Assembly (NCBI GenBank): GCA_963809825.1
Contig: CAWELJ010000013.1
Span: forward strand, 62,001-126,000
Direction: 5' to 3'
From: Bog-473 sp963809825
GTDB lineage: Bacteria > Actinomycetota > Acidimicrobiia > Acidimicrobiales > RAAP-2
Length of the DNA stretch: 64,000 bases
In this document: one piece after another, positions 40,175 to 48,933 of the stretch
Position numbering within the stretch: the stretch's first letter is position 1
Layout of the letters: each line of letters opens with the position of its first letter
Position numbers and translations under genes: made by a program
Notes under the pieces: generated by a model
What the model was told of the DNA's origin: nothing
Databases searched by the model: none
What the model saw: only the letters and a program-made list of their open reading frames with translations

Positions 40175-41263
40175 GTGCGTGACCGCTCGGCGGTGATCAC
40201 GTGCCTCGTGGCACCGCTCGCGATCGCCGCCATCCTCGGGTTCGCGTTCGCCGGCAACGCCGCCGTCGGCACGCTGCCGATCGGGGTCTCCGGTGCGCCG
40301 CCGGCCCTGGTGCGCGCCGCGGTGGACGCCAGCCAGCTCCCGGACGGCGTCGTGGTCCGCCTCGTCCCGAAGGCGGCCGACCTCCGGCGCCAGGTCTCCA
40401 ACGGCACGCTGGCGGGAGGCGTCGTGGTGTCGAGCGGCCGCAAGAGCCTCTCGGACCTGTTGATCCCGATGGTGGCACCCGGTGCCACCCCCTCGACCGG
40501 GTTCGCGGTCGTCGACCGCGCCGACACCCTCGTCGGGCAGGAGGTGTCCGAGGCGTTGGCGGCCGGGCTGGCGAGCCGCCTGTACGCCGGGCGTCTGCAC
40601 CCCGGAACCGCCACCGGCACTGCGGCCATCGAGGTCTCGGCCAGCACCCTGGGCAACGGCGGCAAGGCCGTGTTGAACTACTTCGCGCCGTCGATCGCCG
40701 TGGTGTTCCTCTTCATCGGGAGCGGCCTGGGCATGCGCTCGCTGATGATGGAGCGGGCCACCGGCACCTTGGCCCGGCTGGCGGCGGCCCCCATCCGGGC
40801 GGGCGCCATCGTGTGGGGAAAGCTGCTCGCCATCGCCTTGACGGGCCTCACGTCGATCCTGATCGTCTGGGGCGTGACCGCAGCCGCGTTCGGCGCGCGT
40901 TGGGGTGACCCGCTCGGCGTGCTCATGATGTGCGTGGGCGCGACGGCGGCCATGTGCGGGTTCGGCGTGCTGTTGACCTCGTTCGCCCGCTCGCCGCAGG
41001 AGGCTTTCGCCGCGTCATTGGTGGTCGGCCTGGTGCTCGCCCTGCTCGGCGGCAGCCTGCTCCCGCCCGGCGCGTTGCCCGAGGCACTCCAGGTCCTCAG
41101 TCTGGGCACCCCGAACGGATGGGCCCTCGTCGGGTTCGGCCGACTGACGCTGCTCGGGGACCCGGCATCCGCGGTCGTGGGCCCCTTCCTGGTGCTGTGC
41201 CTCATCGCCGTCGTGACGGGAGGCCTGGCGCTGTCACGCGTGCGCCGGATGGTGGCTCCGTGA
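40175..41263 (+). CDS. ABC-2 type transporter permease
   Basis: A 362-residue ABC-2 permease with an N-terminal helix, a large outside domain (about residues 30-165) and five helices: near 170-190, 215-240, 250-270, 275-297 and 333-352. SIAVVFLFIGSGLGMRSLMMERATGTLARLAAAP is the conserved coupling region. In-frame sequence upstream of the GTG at 40175 still reads like this protein (LIGAITINELRRR) but has no usual start codon. If one C is missing near 40137, the GTG at 40101, placed 6 nt after a -10 box, becomes the true start (about 25 residues more). The next permease overlaps its stop (GTGA). No ATPase gene is adjacent. Confidence 0.8.
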   Translation: MRDRSAVITCLVAPLAIAAILGFAFAGNAAVGTLPIGVSGAPPALVRAAVDASQLPDGVVVRLVPKAADLRRQVSNGTLAGGVVVSSGRKSLSDLLIPMVAPGATPSTGFAVVDRADTLVGQEVSEALAAGLASRLYAGRLHPGTATGTAAIEVSASTLGNGGKAVLNYFAPSIAVVFLFIGSGLGMRSLMMERATGTLARLAAAPIRAGAIVWGKLLAIALTGLTSILIVWGVTAAAFGARWGDPLGVLMMCVGATAAMCGFGVLLTSFARSPQEAFAASLVVGLVLALLGGSLLPPGALPEALQVLSLGTPNGWALVGFGRLTLLGDPASAVVGPFLVLCLIAVVTGGLALSRVRRMVAP

Positions 41264-42303
41264 TCCCCATCGTGCGGGTCAACCTGCGCCGGGCCACCGG
41301 CGACCGCCGCTATCTCTTCGTGGCCACCGTCTTCCCGGTCCTCTTCATCCTCGTCACCGGGCTCCTGGCCGGAAGCCCGAAAGAGCCGGTCGGGCTCGTC
41401 CATCCCTCGGCGCGACTGCTCCAGCTCGTGGCGCACACCGGCGACCTCAAGGTGCGGGTCGAGCCCGACCGGGCCCAGCTCGGCGACGACATCTTGCGCG
41501 GGAGGATCGTGGCCGGGCTGATCTCGCTGCCGGCAGCACCGGGGACCGTGCGGGTCGACTTCGTGAGCGAGTCCGCATCGACGAGCGCGGTGCAGGCGCG
41601 CACCGACGTGGTGGCGCTCCTCGACCTCATCACCGCGGAGGGTGGGAGCGGAGCGGTGACCGACGTCACGCTGGCCCATACGGACGTGCCGGCCGCGCGC
41701 AGCCCGTTTTCGTATGTCGCTCCGGCGGACCTCGTCCTGTTCCTCGGCATCACGGTGCTGCTCCTCTCCTCCGGCGTCGTCGAGTCGCGGCGGCTCGGGG
41801 TGATGCGCCGCCTCGCCGCCGCTCCGGTACGTCAGCGGACGGTGATCGCGGCGCTGGTGGCGACGAGCCTGTGCATCGCCGCCGCCCAGTCAGCCGGGCT
41901 GCTCCTGGTTGGCCGCCTCATCTTCGGCGTCCACTGGGGCGACCCGGCCGGAGTCTTCTTGGTGCTCGCCATGCTGTCGCTCGCCTATGCCGGCGCCGCC
42001 GCCCTGGTCAGCATGCGCTCCCGCACCGAGGAGCAGGCCATCTCTCTGGCGGTCGTCCTCGGCATCGTGTGCGGCATGCTGGGCGGCTGCATGTACCCCC
42101 TCGACGTCGTCGGTCCGGTGGTGCGCGCCGTCGGCCACGTCGTGCCCCAGGCCTGGGCCATGGACGCATTCATCAAGCTGATCTACCACCAGGCCGGTTT
42201 GGTCGCAGTGCTTCCCGAGGTCGGAGCGCTGGCCGTCTTCGCCGCCGTGCTCGGGACACTCGCGCTGCGGGCCTACGCGCGGACGGTGTACTCGCCCGGG
42301 TGA
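41260..42303 (+). CDS. ABC-2 type transporter permease
   Basis: A 347-residue ABC-2 permease similar in layout to its upstream partner: one N-terminal helix, an outer domain to about residue 155 and five helices, with ADLVLFLGITVLLLSSGVVESRRLGVMRRLAAAP as the conserved coupling segment. The GTG overlaps the upstream stop (GTGA), so both permeases are made together and probably form a heterodimer. The ATPase must come from elsewhere. The 3' end overlaps a convergent monooxygenase gene by 31 bp. Confidence 0.85.
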   Translation: MIPIVRVNLRRATGDRRYLFVATVFPVLFILVTGLLAGSPKEPVGLVHPSARLLQLVAHTGDLKVRVEPDRAQLGDDILRGRIVAGLISLPAAPGTVRVDFVSESASTSAVQARTDVVALLDLITAEGGSGAVTDVTLAHTDVPAARSPFSYVAPADLVLFLGITVLLLSSGVVESRRLGVMRRLAAAPVRQRTVIAALVATSLCIAAAQSAGLLLVGRLIFGVHWGDPAGVFLVLAMLSLAYAGAAALVSMRSRTEEQAISLAVVLGIVCGMLGGCMYPLDVVGPVVRAVGHVVPQAWAMDAFIKLIYHQAGLVAVLPEVGALAVFAAVLGTLALRAYARTVYSPG

Positions 42304-43739
42304 AAGCGCCGGGTCAGGCGGCGGAACTTCCAGGTGTGGTCCGGCCACAGCGTGGTGTTGCGTCCCTGATGATCGAGGTACCAGCTCCCGCAGCCTCCTT
42401 CCACCCAGACCGAGTGCTCGAGCCGTGCCTGCAGTCGTTCGTTGTATCGGCGCTGCACGCCGGGCTTCACCTCCACGACGTGCACGCCGGGGCGCGCCAT
42501 GAAGGCCAGCGCGCTCGCGATGTAGTTGATGTGCGATTCGATCATGTAGATCATGGAATTGTGGGCCAGCGTCGAGTTCGGTCCGATCATGAGGAACAGG
42601 TTCGGGAAGCCCGCCACCGTGGAGCCCAGATAGGCCTGCGTGCCGTTGGCCTTCCAGACCTCTGAGAGACGGGCGCCGTCACGTCCGACGATGTGCTCGG
42701 CATACGGCGGTTCGGCTGCCTCGAAACCGGTGCCCATGATGACCACGTCGACGGGGCGGGCGATGCCGTCCTGCCCCACCACCGCATGGGCGGTGAACGA
42801 CGCCACGGGCGTCTCCACCACTTCGACGTTGGGCCGGTTCAGTGAGGGGTAGTAGTCGTCCGAGAGCAACATCCGCTTACAGCCGGGTTCGTAGTGCGGC
42901 GTGAGCTTGGCACGCAGCGCCTCGTCGGGCACCTGCTTGGCGAGGTGATCGAGGGCAGCCTTCGTCACCGCGGCCTTGCGCCGCCGGCCGCGGCCCACGA
43001 AGACCGACAACAGCGACTCGAACAGGCCGTAAATGCGCAGCCTCGACAGCCGCTGCGTGGCGGGCACCTTGCGATAGGCGAGCCGGCGCGGTCGCGAGAC
43101 CGGGCGGTCGCGGCGGGGCAGGATCCACGGCGGGGTCCGCTGGTAGAGATAGAGGTGCTCGACCACGGGGGCGATCTGGGGCACGAATTGGATCGCCGAG
43201 GCTCCCGTCCCGACGACGCACACCCTCTTCGCGGTCAGGTCGAAGCCGTGCTCCCAGCGGGCGGAGTGGAAGACCTTCCCCCGGAACCCGTCCAGCCCGG
43301 GGAAGTCCGGGATGGACGGCTCGCTGAGGGGGCCCGTGGCCCACACCACGACGGGTGCGCAGTACTCCTCGCCCGCCGCGGTCCGGACCACCCAGCGATC
43401 CCCGGCGTCGTCCCAGCGTGCCTCGTCGACCGCCTGCCCGAAGCGCAGGTGTCCCCCGACCCCGAAGCGGTCGACGCAGTCACGCATGTAGTCCCAGATC
43501 TCGGACTGCGACGGGAACGACCGGGTCCAGTCCGGGTTGAGCGCGAAGGAGTACGAGTACAGGTTCGACGGCACGTCACAGGCCGCGCCGGGGTAGGAGT
43601 TGTCCCGCCAGGTGCCGCCCAGGTCGTTCCCGCGGTCGAGGACGACGAAGTCGTCGATACCCATGGAGCGCAGCCGGGCGGCCATCCCGATGCCAGAGAA
43701 GCCGGCCCCGACGACCACGACCCGGTGCTCGTGGATCAC
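42273..43739 (-). CDS. Flavin-containing Baeyer-Villiger-type monooxygenase
   Basis: A 488-residue FAD/NADPH monooxygenase. VVVVGAGFSGIGMAARL is the FAD Rossmann motif, DRGNDLGGTWRDNSYPGAACD the following family block, and FRGKVFHSARW fits the BVMO fingerprint F-x-G-x3-H-x3-W. VCVVGTGASAIQFVPQI is the NADPH site and VDVVIMGTGFEA the C-terminal ATG-like motif. Such enzymes insert oxygen next to ketones, giving esters or lactones. It overlaps the preceding haloalkane dehalogenase gene by 4 bp. The natural substrate is unknown. Confidence 0.92.
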   Translation of the reverse strand: MIHEHRVVVVGAGFSGIGMAARLRSMGIDDFVVLDRGNDLGGTWRDNSYPGAACDVPSNLYSYSFALNPDWTRSFPSQSEIWDYMRDCVDRFGVGGHLRFGQAVDEARWDDAGDRWVVRTAAGEEYCAPVVVWATGPLSEPSIPDFPGLDGFRGKVFHSARWEHGFDLTAKRVCVVGTGASAIQFVPQIAPVVEHLYLYQRTPPWILPRRDRPVSRPRRLAYRKVPATQRLSRLRIYGLFESLLSVFVGRGRRRKAAVTKAALDHLAKQVPDEALRAKLTPHYEPGCKRMLLSDDYYPSLNRPNVEVVETPVASFTAHAVVGQDGIARPVDVVIMGTGFEAAEPPYAEHIVGRDGARLSEVWKANGTQAYLGSTVAGFPNLFLMIGPNSTLAHNSMIYMIESHINYIASALAFMARPGVHVVEVKPGVQRRYNERLQARLEHSVWVEGGCGSWYLDHQGRNTTLWPDHTWKFRRLTRRFHPGEYTVRA

Positions 43740-44647
43740 GATGTCGACGCGACGAACGAGACGACCACCTCGGCCAGCGCCTCCCCGCGATCCTCCTGGA
43801 GGAAGTGCCCACCGCCGACGATCGTGGTGTGCGGCTGCCCCTGCGCCCCGGCGATCCTCTCCTTGAGATTGCGGTCCGCCCCCTTCGTGATGGGGTCGCT
43901 GTCACTGAAGGCACACAGGAAGGGACGTTCGAAGGCGGCGAGGCCCACCCACGCAGCCACGTTGGCGTCGTGCGCCGGATCGTCGGGCCGCGACGGAACG
44001 AGCATCGGAAAGGCACGCGCCCCGGCCTTGTAGGACTCGTCGGGGAAGGGCGCGTCGTAGGCCGCCTCCACCTCCGGCGCGAGGGGTTCGACGCAGCCAC
44101 CCCGCACGATGCCGCCGGTCGGGAACTGCTCGACCTCCTGGGAGAACCGCTGCCAAGCGAAGAAGGCGTCCCCCGGGTTCGTGTCCCCGGTGGGAAGGAA
44201 CGTGTTGGCCGCCACGACCCGGGCAAAGCGGTCCGGATGCTCGCCGACGAGCCGCAGGCCGATGAGCCCTCCCCAGTCCTGGCAGACCAGCGTGATGTCC
44301 CGCAGGTCCAGCCGGTCGAACAGGAGCTCGCGCATCCATTCGACATGACGGGCGAACGTGTAGTCCCCCCGCTCGGCCGGCTTGTCGGAGCGCCCGAAGC
44401 CGACCAGGTCGGGCGCCACGATCTGGAGCCCGGCAGCGGTCAGGACGGGGATCATCTTGCGGTACAGGTACGACCAGGAAGGCTCGCCGTGCATGAGGAG
44501 CACCACTGGCGCCGCCGGGTCACCCTCGTGCACCCAATGGACCCGCAGTGTGCCTCCTTCCGAGTCCGCGATCTCGGCGTAGTGCGGTTCGAAGTCGTAG
44601 CCGGGAAGGTCGGTGAAGCGGTCGTCGGGTGTGCGCAGGGTCTTCAT
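43736..44647 (-). CDS. Haloalkane dehalogenase-like alpha/beta hydrolase (HLD-I type)
   Basis: A 303-residue alpha/beta hydrolase strongly resembling the DhlA-type haloalkane dehalogenases. LLMHGEPSWSYLYRKMIP is the oxyanion region, VCQDWGGLIGLRL holds the nucleophile Asp124 followed by the halide-stabilising Trp125 (the same numbering as DhlA), DAFFAWQRFSQ gives a second Trp candidate, and GGGHFLQEDRGE the catalytic His. It would hydrolyse C-halogen bonds with no cofactor. TAGGCT, 9 nt before the ATG, suggests a leaderless or near-leaderless mRNA. It is coupled to a BVMO gene; the pair may belong to one degradation route. Confidence 0.9.
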   Translation of the reverse strand: MKTLRTPDDRFTDLPGYDFEPHYAEIADSEGGTLRVHWVHEGDPAAPVVLLMHGEPSWSYLYRKMIPVLTAAGLQIVAPDLVGFGRSDKPAERGDYTFARHVEWMRELLFDRLDLRDITLVCQDWGGLIGLRLVGEHPDRFARVVAANTFLPTGDTNPGDAFFAWQRFSQEVEQFPTGGIVRGGCVEPLAPEVEAAYDAPFPDESYKAGARAFPMLVPSRPDDPAHDANVAAWVGLAAFERPFLCAFSDSDPITKGADRNLKERIAGAQGQPHTTIVGGGHFLQEDRGEALAEVVVSFVASTS

Positions 44648-44750
44648 GCAGGCGGGAGCCTAGGCCGTCGGGCCCGAGATGCGCATCGGCGCCGCGACCC
44701 ATAGCCTGACGGCGACATCACAGGACGCACCCAGTGGGGAGGGAACCGCC

Positions 44751-45980
44751 ATGGCCATGTCCGACGCCCAGGAGTACGACCCGTTCGGCGCCTTCGACGA
44801 CGTGGTCGCAGGCACCACGAGGGACCCGTACCCCGGCCTGGCGGTCGCGCGCCGGGACACGCCCGTCACCAAGGGCATGACCATCTCGCCCGACTCCCTC
44901 CCCGAGGGCATCGAGGTCGAGCCCGGGTGGATCGCCTACCGCTACGAGGACTGCTCGCGCATCCTGCGGGATGCCCGGACCTTCACCTCAACCGGCTACG
45001 ACGTCACCATCGGCATGGTGATGGGCCACATGATCCTCGGGATGGACGACCCCGAGCACCGCACGCACCGCAACCTCGTGGCGAACGCATTCCGGGAGAA
45101 GTCACTGGCGCGCTGGGAGCCCGAGTTCATCGGGCCGATCATCGACGAGCTGATCGACCGTTTTGCCGCCGACGGCCGCGCGGACCTGGTACGCCAGCTC
45201 ACCTTCGAGTTTCCGGTTCGGGTGATCGCGCGCCTCCTCGGCCTTCCCGAGGAGGATTTCCCGCAGTTCCAGCGCCTGTCGGTCGAGCTCATCGGACTGG
45301 TGGCCGACATCGACCGTGGCCTCGCCGCGTCGGAGTCGCTGCGCGAGTACTTCGCCCAGGTCGTGGCGGAGCGGCGCGCCCGGCCCGCCGAGGACGTCAT
45401 CAGCGACCTCGTCCTGGCCGAAGTCGACGGCGAGAAGCTCGACGACGAGGCCATCTACTCGTTCCTGCGCCTCCTGCTCCCCGCCGGGGCGGAGACCACG
45501 TACCGCTCGTCGGGCAACCTGCTCTACCTGCTGCTCACCCACCCCGAGCAGCTCGATGCGGTGCGGGCGGACCGCTCGCTCCTGCCACAGGCCATAGAGG
45601 AGGGGCTGCGCTGCGAACCTCCCCTGCTGACCATCAACCGGACGACCACGTGCGAAGTCGAGCTCAGCGGCGTGACGATCCCCGCCGGGGAGAGCATCAC
45701 GCCCCACATCGGCTCGGCCAACCACGACGAGACCCGGTGGGACGACCCCGAGACATTCGACATCTTCCGCCCCGCCATCCCCCACATCGCGTTCGCCCAT
45801 GGCCCGCACATGTGTCTCGGCATGCACCTGGCCCGGCTCGAGACGCGTGCGCTCCTCAACCGCGTCCTCGACCGTCTGCCCGAACTCGCGCTCGACGCGG
45901 GCGACACCGACCCACACATCCGGGGCGACGTGTTCCGCTCCCCCACCGCGCTGCCCGTGACGTTCCGGGCGAGTGCGTGA
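44751..45980 (+). CDS. Cytochrome P450
   Basis: A 409-residue class I P450. The haem loop is HIAFAHGPHMCLGMHLARLE, the I-helix motif LLPAGAETTYRSSGN, the ExxR helix EEGLRCEPP and the C-helix GMDDPEHRTHRNLVANAFR. It differs from the P450 at 27489 in length and in the haem loop (Ala-His-Gly for Gly-Phe-Gly). No ferredoxin or reductase gene is adjacent. A GGGGAGGG ribosome site 6 nt before the ATG at 44751 fixes the start. Family and substrate are not determinable; by style it resembles actinobacterial P450s acting on fatty acids, terpenes or sterols. Confidence 0.93.
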   Translation: MAMSDAQEYDPFGAFDDVVAGTTRDPYPGLAVARRDTPVTKGMTISPDSLPEGIEVEPGWIAYRYEDCSRILRDARTFTSTGYDVTIGMVMGHMILGMDDPEHRTHRNLVANAFREKSLARWEPEFIGPIIDELIDRFAADGRADLVRQLTFEFPVRVIARLLGLPEEDFPQFQRLSVELIGLVADIDRGLAASESLREYFAQVVAERRARPAEDVISDLVLAEVDGEKLDDEAIYSFLRLLLPAGAETTYRSSGNLLYLLLTHPEQLDAVRADRSLLPQAIEEGLRCEPPLLTINRTTTCEVELSGVTIPAGESITPHIGSANHDETRWDDPETFDIFRPAIPHIAFAHGPHMCLGMHLARLETRALLNRVLDRLPELALDAGDTDPHIRGDVFRSPTALPVTFRASA

Positions 45981-46068
45981 GGGGCCCCCGGGACGTCGTC
46001 ACCCATTCCGACCCCGACAGGCCGGCGAGCCTCGCCCCGCTGACCCCGCCGGTCCCAGAACCCGTGGC

Positions 46069-46719
46069 TCAGCCGACCTGACGCACCTGCACCTCGTCGC
46101 CGCGCGCCACGAGGACGCTGCTGACCATCGCCGGTGGGAACAGGCCGTGCGACACGAGCCCAGGCACCGAATCGAGCCAACGGGCCAGCTCCGCAGGATC
46201 GGCGACATCGCCGTGGTAGTCGGCGAGGATCCCCCCGTCCGGGGTCGGCGGAGCGTCACGCCGCACCGCACCGGGCAGAGCCTGCAGGGTGGCGGCCAAC
46301 CCGAAGGCCAGGAGCTCGAGCGGGACGGGCGGACGTAGCCGCTCGACCGTCTTGTCCGACGACACGATGACCACGAACCGGTCGGCGGAGGCAGCCACGA
46401 TCCGCTCGCGTGTGTGGGCGCCGCCCCCGCCCTTGACCAGCCAGCCGGCAGGATCGACCTGATCGGCGCCGTCGATGGCGAGGTCGAGGCGAGTGATGTC
46501 GGTGAACGGCCGCACGTCGAGGCCGTGGGAGCCCGCGAGCTCCGCCGTGGCCGGCGACGTGGCCACACAGGTGATCGAGAGATGCCGTCGGCCCAGCGCC
46601 GGGACGAACTCGGCCACCGTGGAGCCCGTCCCCAGCCCGACCGCCATGCCGTCCTCGACCAGGGCCGCCGCCGCGAGGCCGACCGAACGCTTCTCGGCGG
46701 GGATGTCGTGCGCCGTCAC
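46069..46719 (-). CDS. rpiA: Ribose-5-phosphate isomerase A
   Basis: A 216-residue RpiA, which interconverts ribose-5-phosphate and ribulose-5-phosphate in the pentose-phosphate pathway. GLGTGSTVAEFV (residues 28-39) is the phosphate loop, LAIDGADQVDPAG the substrate loop with the catalytic Asp pair, and LVKGGGGAHTRERIV the active-site Lys/Glu block. The protein is a little shorter than most RpiA. It follows the acyl-CoA dehydrogenase gene on the same strand after 13 bp, so a housekeeping enzyme is probably co-transcribed with a fatty-acid type gene. Confidence 0.93.
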   Translation of the reverse strand: MTAHDIPAEKRSVGLAAAALVEDGMAVGLGTGSTVAEFVPALGRRHLSITCVATSPATAELAGSHGLDVRPFTDITRLDLAIDGADQVDPAGWLVKGGGGAHTRERIVAASADRFVVIVSSDKTVERLRPPVPLELLAFGLAATLQALPGAVRRDAPPTPDGGILADYHGDVADPAELARWLDSVPGLVSHGLFPPAMVSSVLVARGDEVQVRQVG

Positions 46720-46732
46720 AGCCGGAGCCCGC

Positions 46733-47923
46733 TCAGCTGCGCGGGACGTCCTTCCAGGCCATCTCCTTGTCGGTGCGGACGTCGCCGGGGAGGCCGAGCA
46801 CCCGCTCCCCCAGGATGTTGCGCATCACCTCGGAGGTCCCCCCCTCAATTGAGTTGGCCCGCACCCGGAGGAACAGCTTGTGCACGTCGGGTGAACCCAT
46901 GCCGACGAGGTCGGGCCGCACCATGGGGTAGCCCGCCGGGAACAGCATGGCGTCGTTGCCCAGCAGGTCCATGCACAGGTCGTAGACGCGCTTGTTCTCC
47001 TCGGCGAAGGCGAGCTTGGCCACCGAGCCTTCGGGCCCGGGCGTTCCCGCCTTGCGTGTCTGCGCCGCGCGCATGTTCGTCATGGCGAACGCCTCGCTGC
47101 GGATGTAGCCCGCCACCACCCGGTCACGCAGCGCGAGGGCGTGGGGCGAGGTGTCCCCCTGCCAGCGCTCCTTCCAGATCCGGATGGCCTCGGCGATCGG
47201 ACCGCCGCCGCGTCGGGTGACGGCGCCACCGATGGAGACCCGCTCGTTCATGAGCGTGGTCACTGCGACGTGCCATCCTTCGCCCTCGTCACCGATGCGC
47301 GCGCTGTCGGGCATGTGCACGTCCGTGAAGAAGACCTCGTTGAACTCCGCCTCGCCGGTGATCTGGAAGAGCGGGCGCACCTCGACCCCAGGTGCCTTCA
47401 TGTCGACCAAGAAAGCCGTCATCCCTCGGTGCTTGGGCACGTCGGGATTCGTGCGAGCCACGATCAACCCGAACGAGGAGATGTGCGCGAGCGTCGTCCA
47501 CACCTTCTGCCCGTTGAGCACCCACTCGTCGCCATCGCGCTCGGCACGGGTGGACAGGCCGGCCACGTCGGAGCCCGCCCCCGGCTCGCTGAACAGCTGA
47601 CACCAGATCTCCTCGTTGGAAAAGAGGGGGCGCAGGTAGCGCTCCTTTTGTTCGGGTGTCCCGTGGGTGACAATCGTGGGAGCGCACATGCCGTAGCCGA
47701 TGGGATTGCGCACACCCGCCAGCGGGGCGCCACCCTCGTGCAGGCGCGATTGTGCGCGCTGGTGATCCCTCGGCGTCAGACCGAGACCGCCGTTGCCGGC
47801 CGGGAAGTGCACCCAGGCCAGGCCGCGATCGAACTGTTCCCCGAGGAACTGCTGAGCCGGCGTGCTCGCGGGCGGGAGGTCGGCCAGGAGGCCGTCAACC
47901 AGATCGTCGACGTTCGCGCTCAT
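46733..47923 (-). CDS. Acyl-CoA dehydrogenase
   Basis: A 396-residue acyl-CoA dehydrogenase, an FAD enzyme making the alpha-beta double bond of acyl-CoA esters. CQLFSEPGAGSDVAGLSTRAERDGDEWVLNGQKVWTT holds the FAD-binding core (QLFSEPGAGSD and WVxNGQKVWTT), NEVFFTDVHMP and GWHVAVTTLMNERV follow, and IEGGTSEVMRNILGERVLG is the C-terminal FAD contact block. The subtype resembles those used for steroid side chains or long branched acids. TAGGGT ends 6 nt before the ATG, a good leaderless promoter. It precedes rpiA. Confidence 0.93.
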   Translation of the reverse strand: MSANVDDLVDGLLADLPPASTPAQQFLGEQFDRGLAWVHFPAGNGGLGLTPRDHQRAQSRLHEGGAPLAGVRNPIGYGMCAPTIVTHGTPEQKERYLRPLFSNEEIWCQLFSEPGAGSDVAGLSTRAERDGDEWVLNGQKVWTTLAHISSFGLIVARTNPDVPKHRGMTAFLVDMKAPGVEVRPLFQITGEAEFNEVFFTDVHMPDSARIGDEGEGWHVAVTTLMNERVSIGGAVTRRGGGPIAEAIRIWKERWQGDTSPHALALRDRVVAGYIRSEAFAMTNMRAAQTRKAGTPGPEGSVAKLAFAEENKRVYDLCMDLLGNDAMLFPAGYPMVRPDLVGMGSPDVHKLFLRVRANSIEGGTSEVMRNILGERVLGLPGDVRTDKEMAWKDVPRS

Positions 47924-48036
47924 GCCCGCACCCTATAGCGTGCTCTCGTGCGGGCACCTGCTCACTCACGAAGGATCCGCCCTCCGGACCCGGCCCCGCC
48001 CGGCCGCCCGGCGCGCCGCCGGGGGGTGGAGCGCAC

Positions 48037-48933
48037 ATGACGGCTTCCGTCACGCTGCCCGACGGCCGGGAGCTCGCCTACGAGGAGTACGGGGACCCGG
48101 CCGGCTTCCCCGTGCTCAGCTTCCACGGCGGGTTGAGCTCCCGCCTCGACGCCGCCCCCGCCCACGACGCGGCCCTGGCCAAGGGCGTCCGGCTCGTCTC
48201 CCCCGATCGCCCCGGCATCGGGCTCTCGACGTACCAACCGGAGCGTCGCCTGACCGACTGGCCCGGCGACGTCGAGCAGCTCGCCGGCGCCCTGGGCATC
48301 GACCGCTTCGCGGTGATGGGCTGGTCGGCCGGTGGCGCCTACGCCGCGGCGTGCGCGGCCAACATGCCCGGCCGGGTGACCGCCGCCGCGCTGCTCTCCA
48401 GCGCGGTACCCCTGGACCTCTACGGCACGACACGCGGGCTCACCGCGGAGGACCGGGTCCTCTTGCTGCTGGCGAGGCGAACACCATGGGTGGCCGCCAC
48501 CGTCATGAACGCCAGCATCGTGAGCGCCAGCAACGCCCGGCTGCTGCGCGCCGCCATGCGCACCTTCCCGCCGGCCGACCGCTCCATCCTCACCGAATGG
48601 GGGCCGCCCGACCTCGCCCTCGCATTCGTCCGCGAGGCCGTGCGCCAAGGCACCAAGGGCTGCGTGCTGGACTACCGGATCTTCGGCGACCCCTGGGGTT
48701 TCGCCCTCGAGGAGATCAAGGTCCCGGTCCAGATCTGGGAGGGGTCCGACGACCGCACCGGCCCCCCGGGCTACCGCGCCTTCCTACAGGCGCACATCCC
48801 CCACGCCACGGTCACCGTGGTCCCGGGCGAGGGTCACCTCTCGCTCTTGCCGCATCAGGCGCCTGCCATCTTCGCCGCGCTGCTCGGCGGCGACCACAAC
48901 GCCGAGTCGATGGCGCGGTGGAACGTGGGGTAA
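48037..48933 (+). CDS. Alpha/beta hydrolase
   Basis: A 298-residue alpha/beta hydrolase. VLSFHGGLSSR is the oxyanion loop, VMGWSAGGAYAAACA the nucleophile elbow (G-x-S-x-G) and GEGHLSLLPHQAP the catalytic His near the end; the Asp is probably in WEGSDDRTGPP. The ATG at 48037 follows GGTGGAG. Its 3' end overlaps the convergent flavoprotein gene by 79 bp. Substrate unknown; the fold covers esterases, epoxide hydrolases and lactonases. Confidence 0.87.
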   Translation: MTASVTLPDGRELAYEEYGDPAGFPVLSFHGGLSSRLDAAPAHDAALAKGVRLVSPDRPGIGLSTYQPERRLTDWPGDVEQLAGALGIDRFAVMGWSAGGAYAAACAANMPGRVTAAALLSSAVPLDLYGTTRGLTAEDRVLLLLARRTPWVAATVMNASIVSASNARLLRAAMRTFPPADRSILTEWGPPDLALAFVREAVRQGTKGCVLDYRIFGDPWGFALEEIKVPVQIWEGSDDRTGPPGYRAFLQAHIPHATVTVVPGEGHLSLLPHQAPAIFAALLGGDHNAESMARWNVG

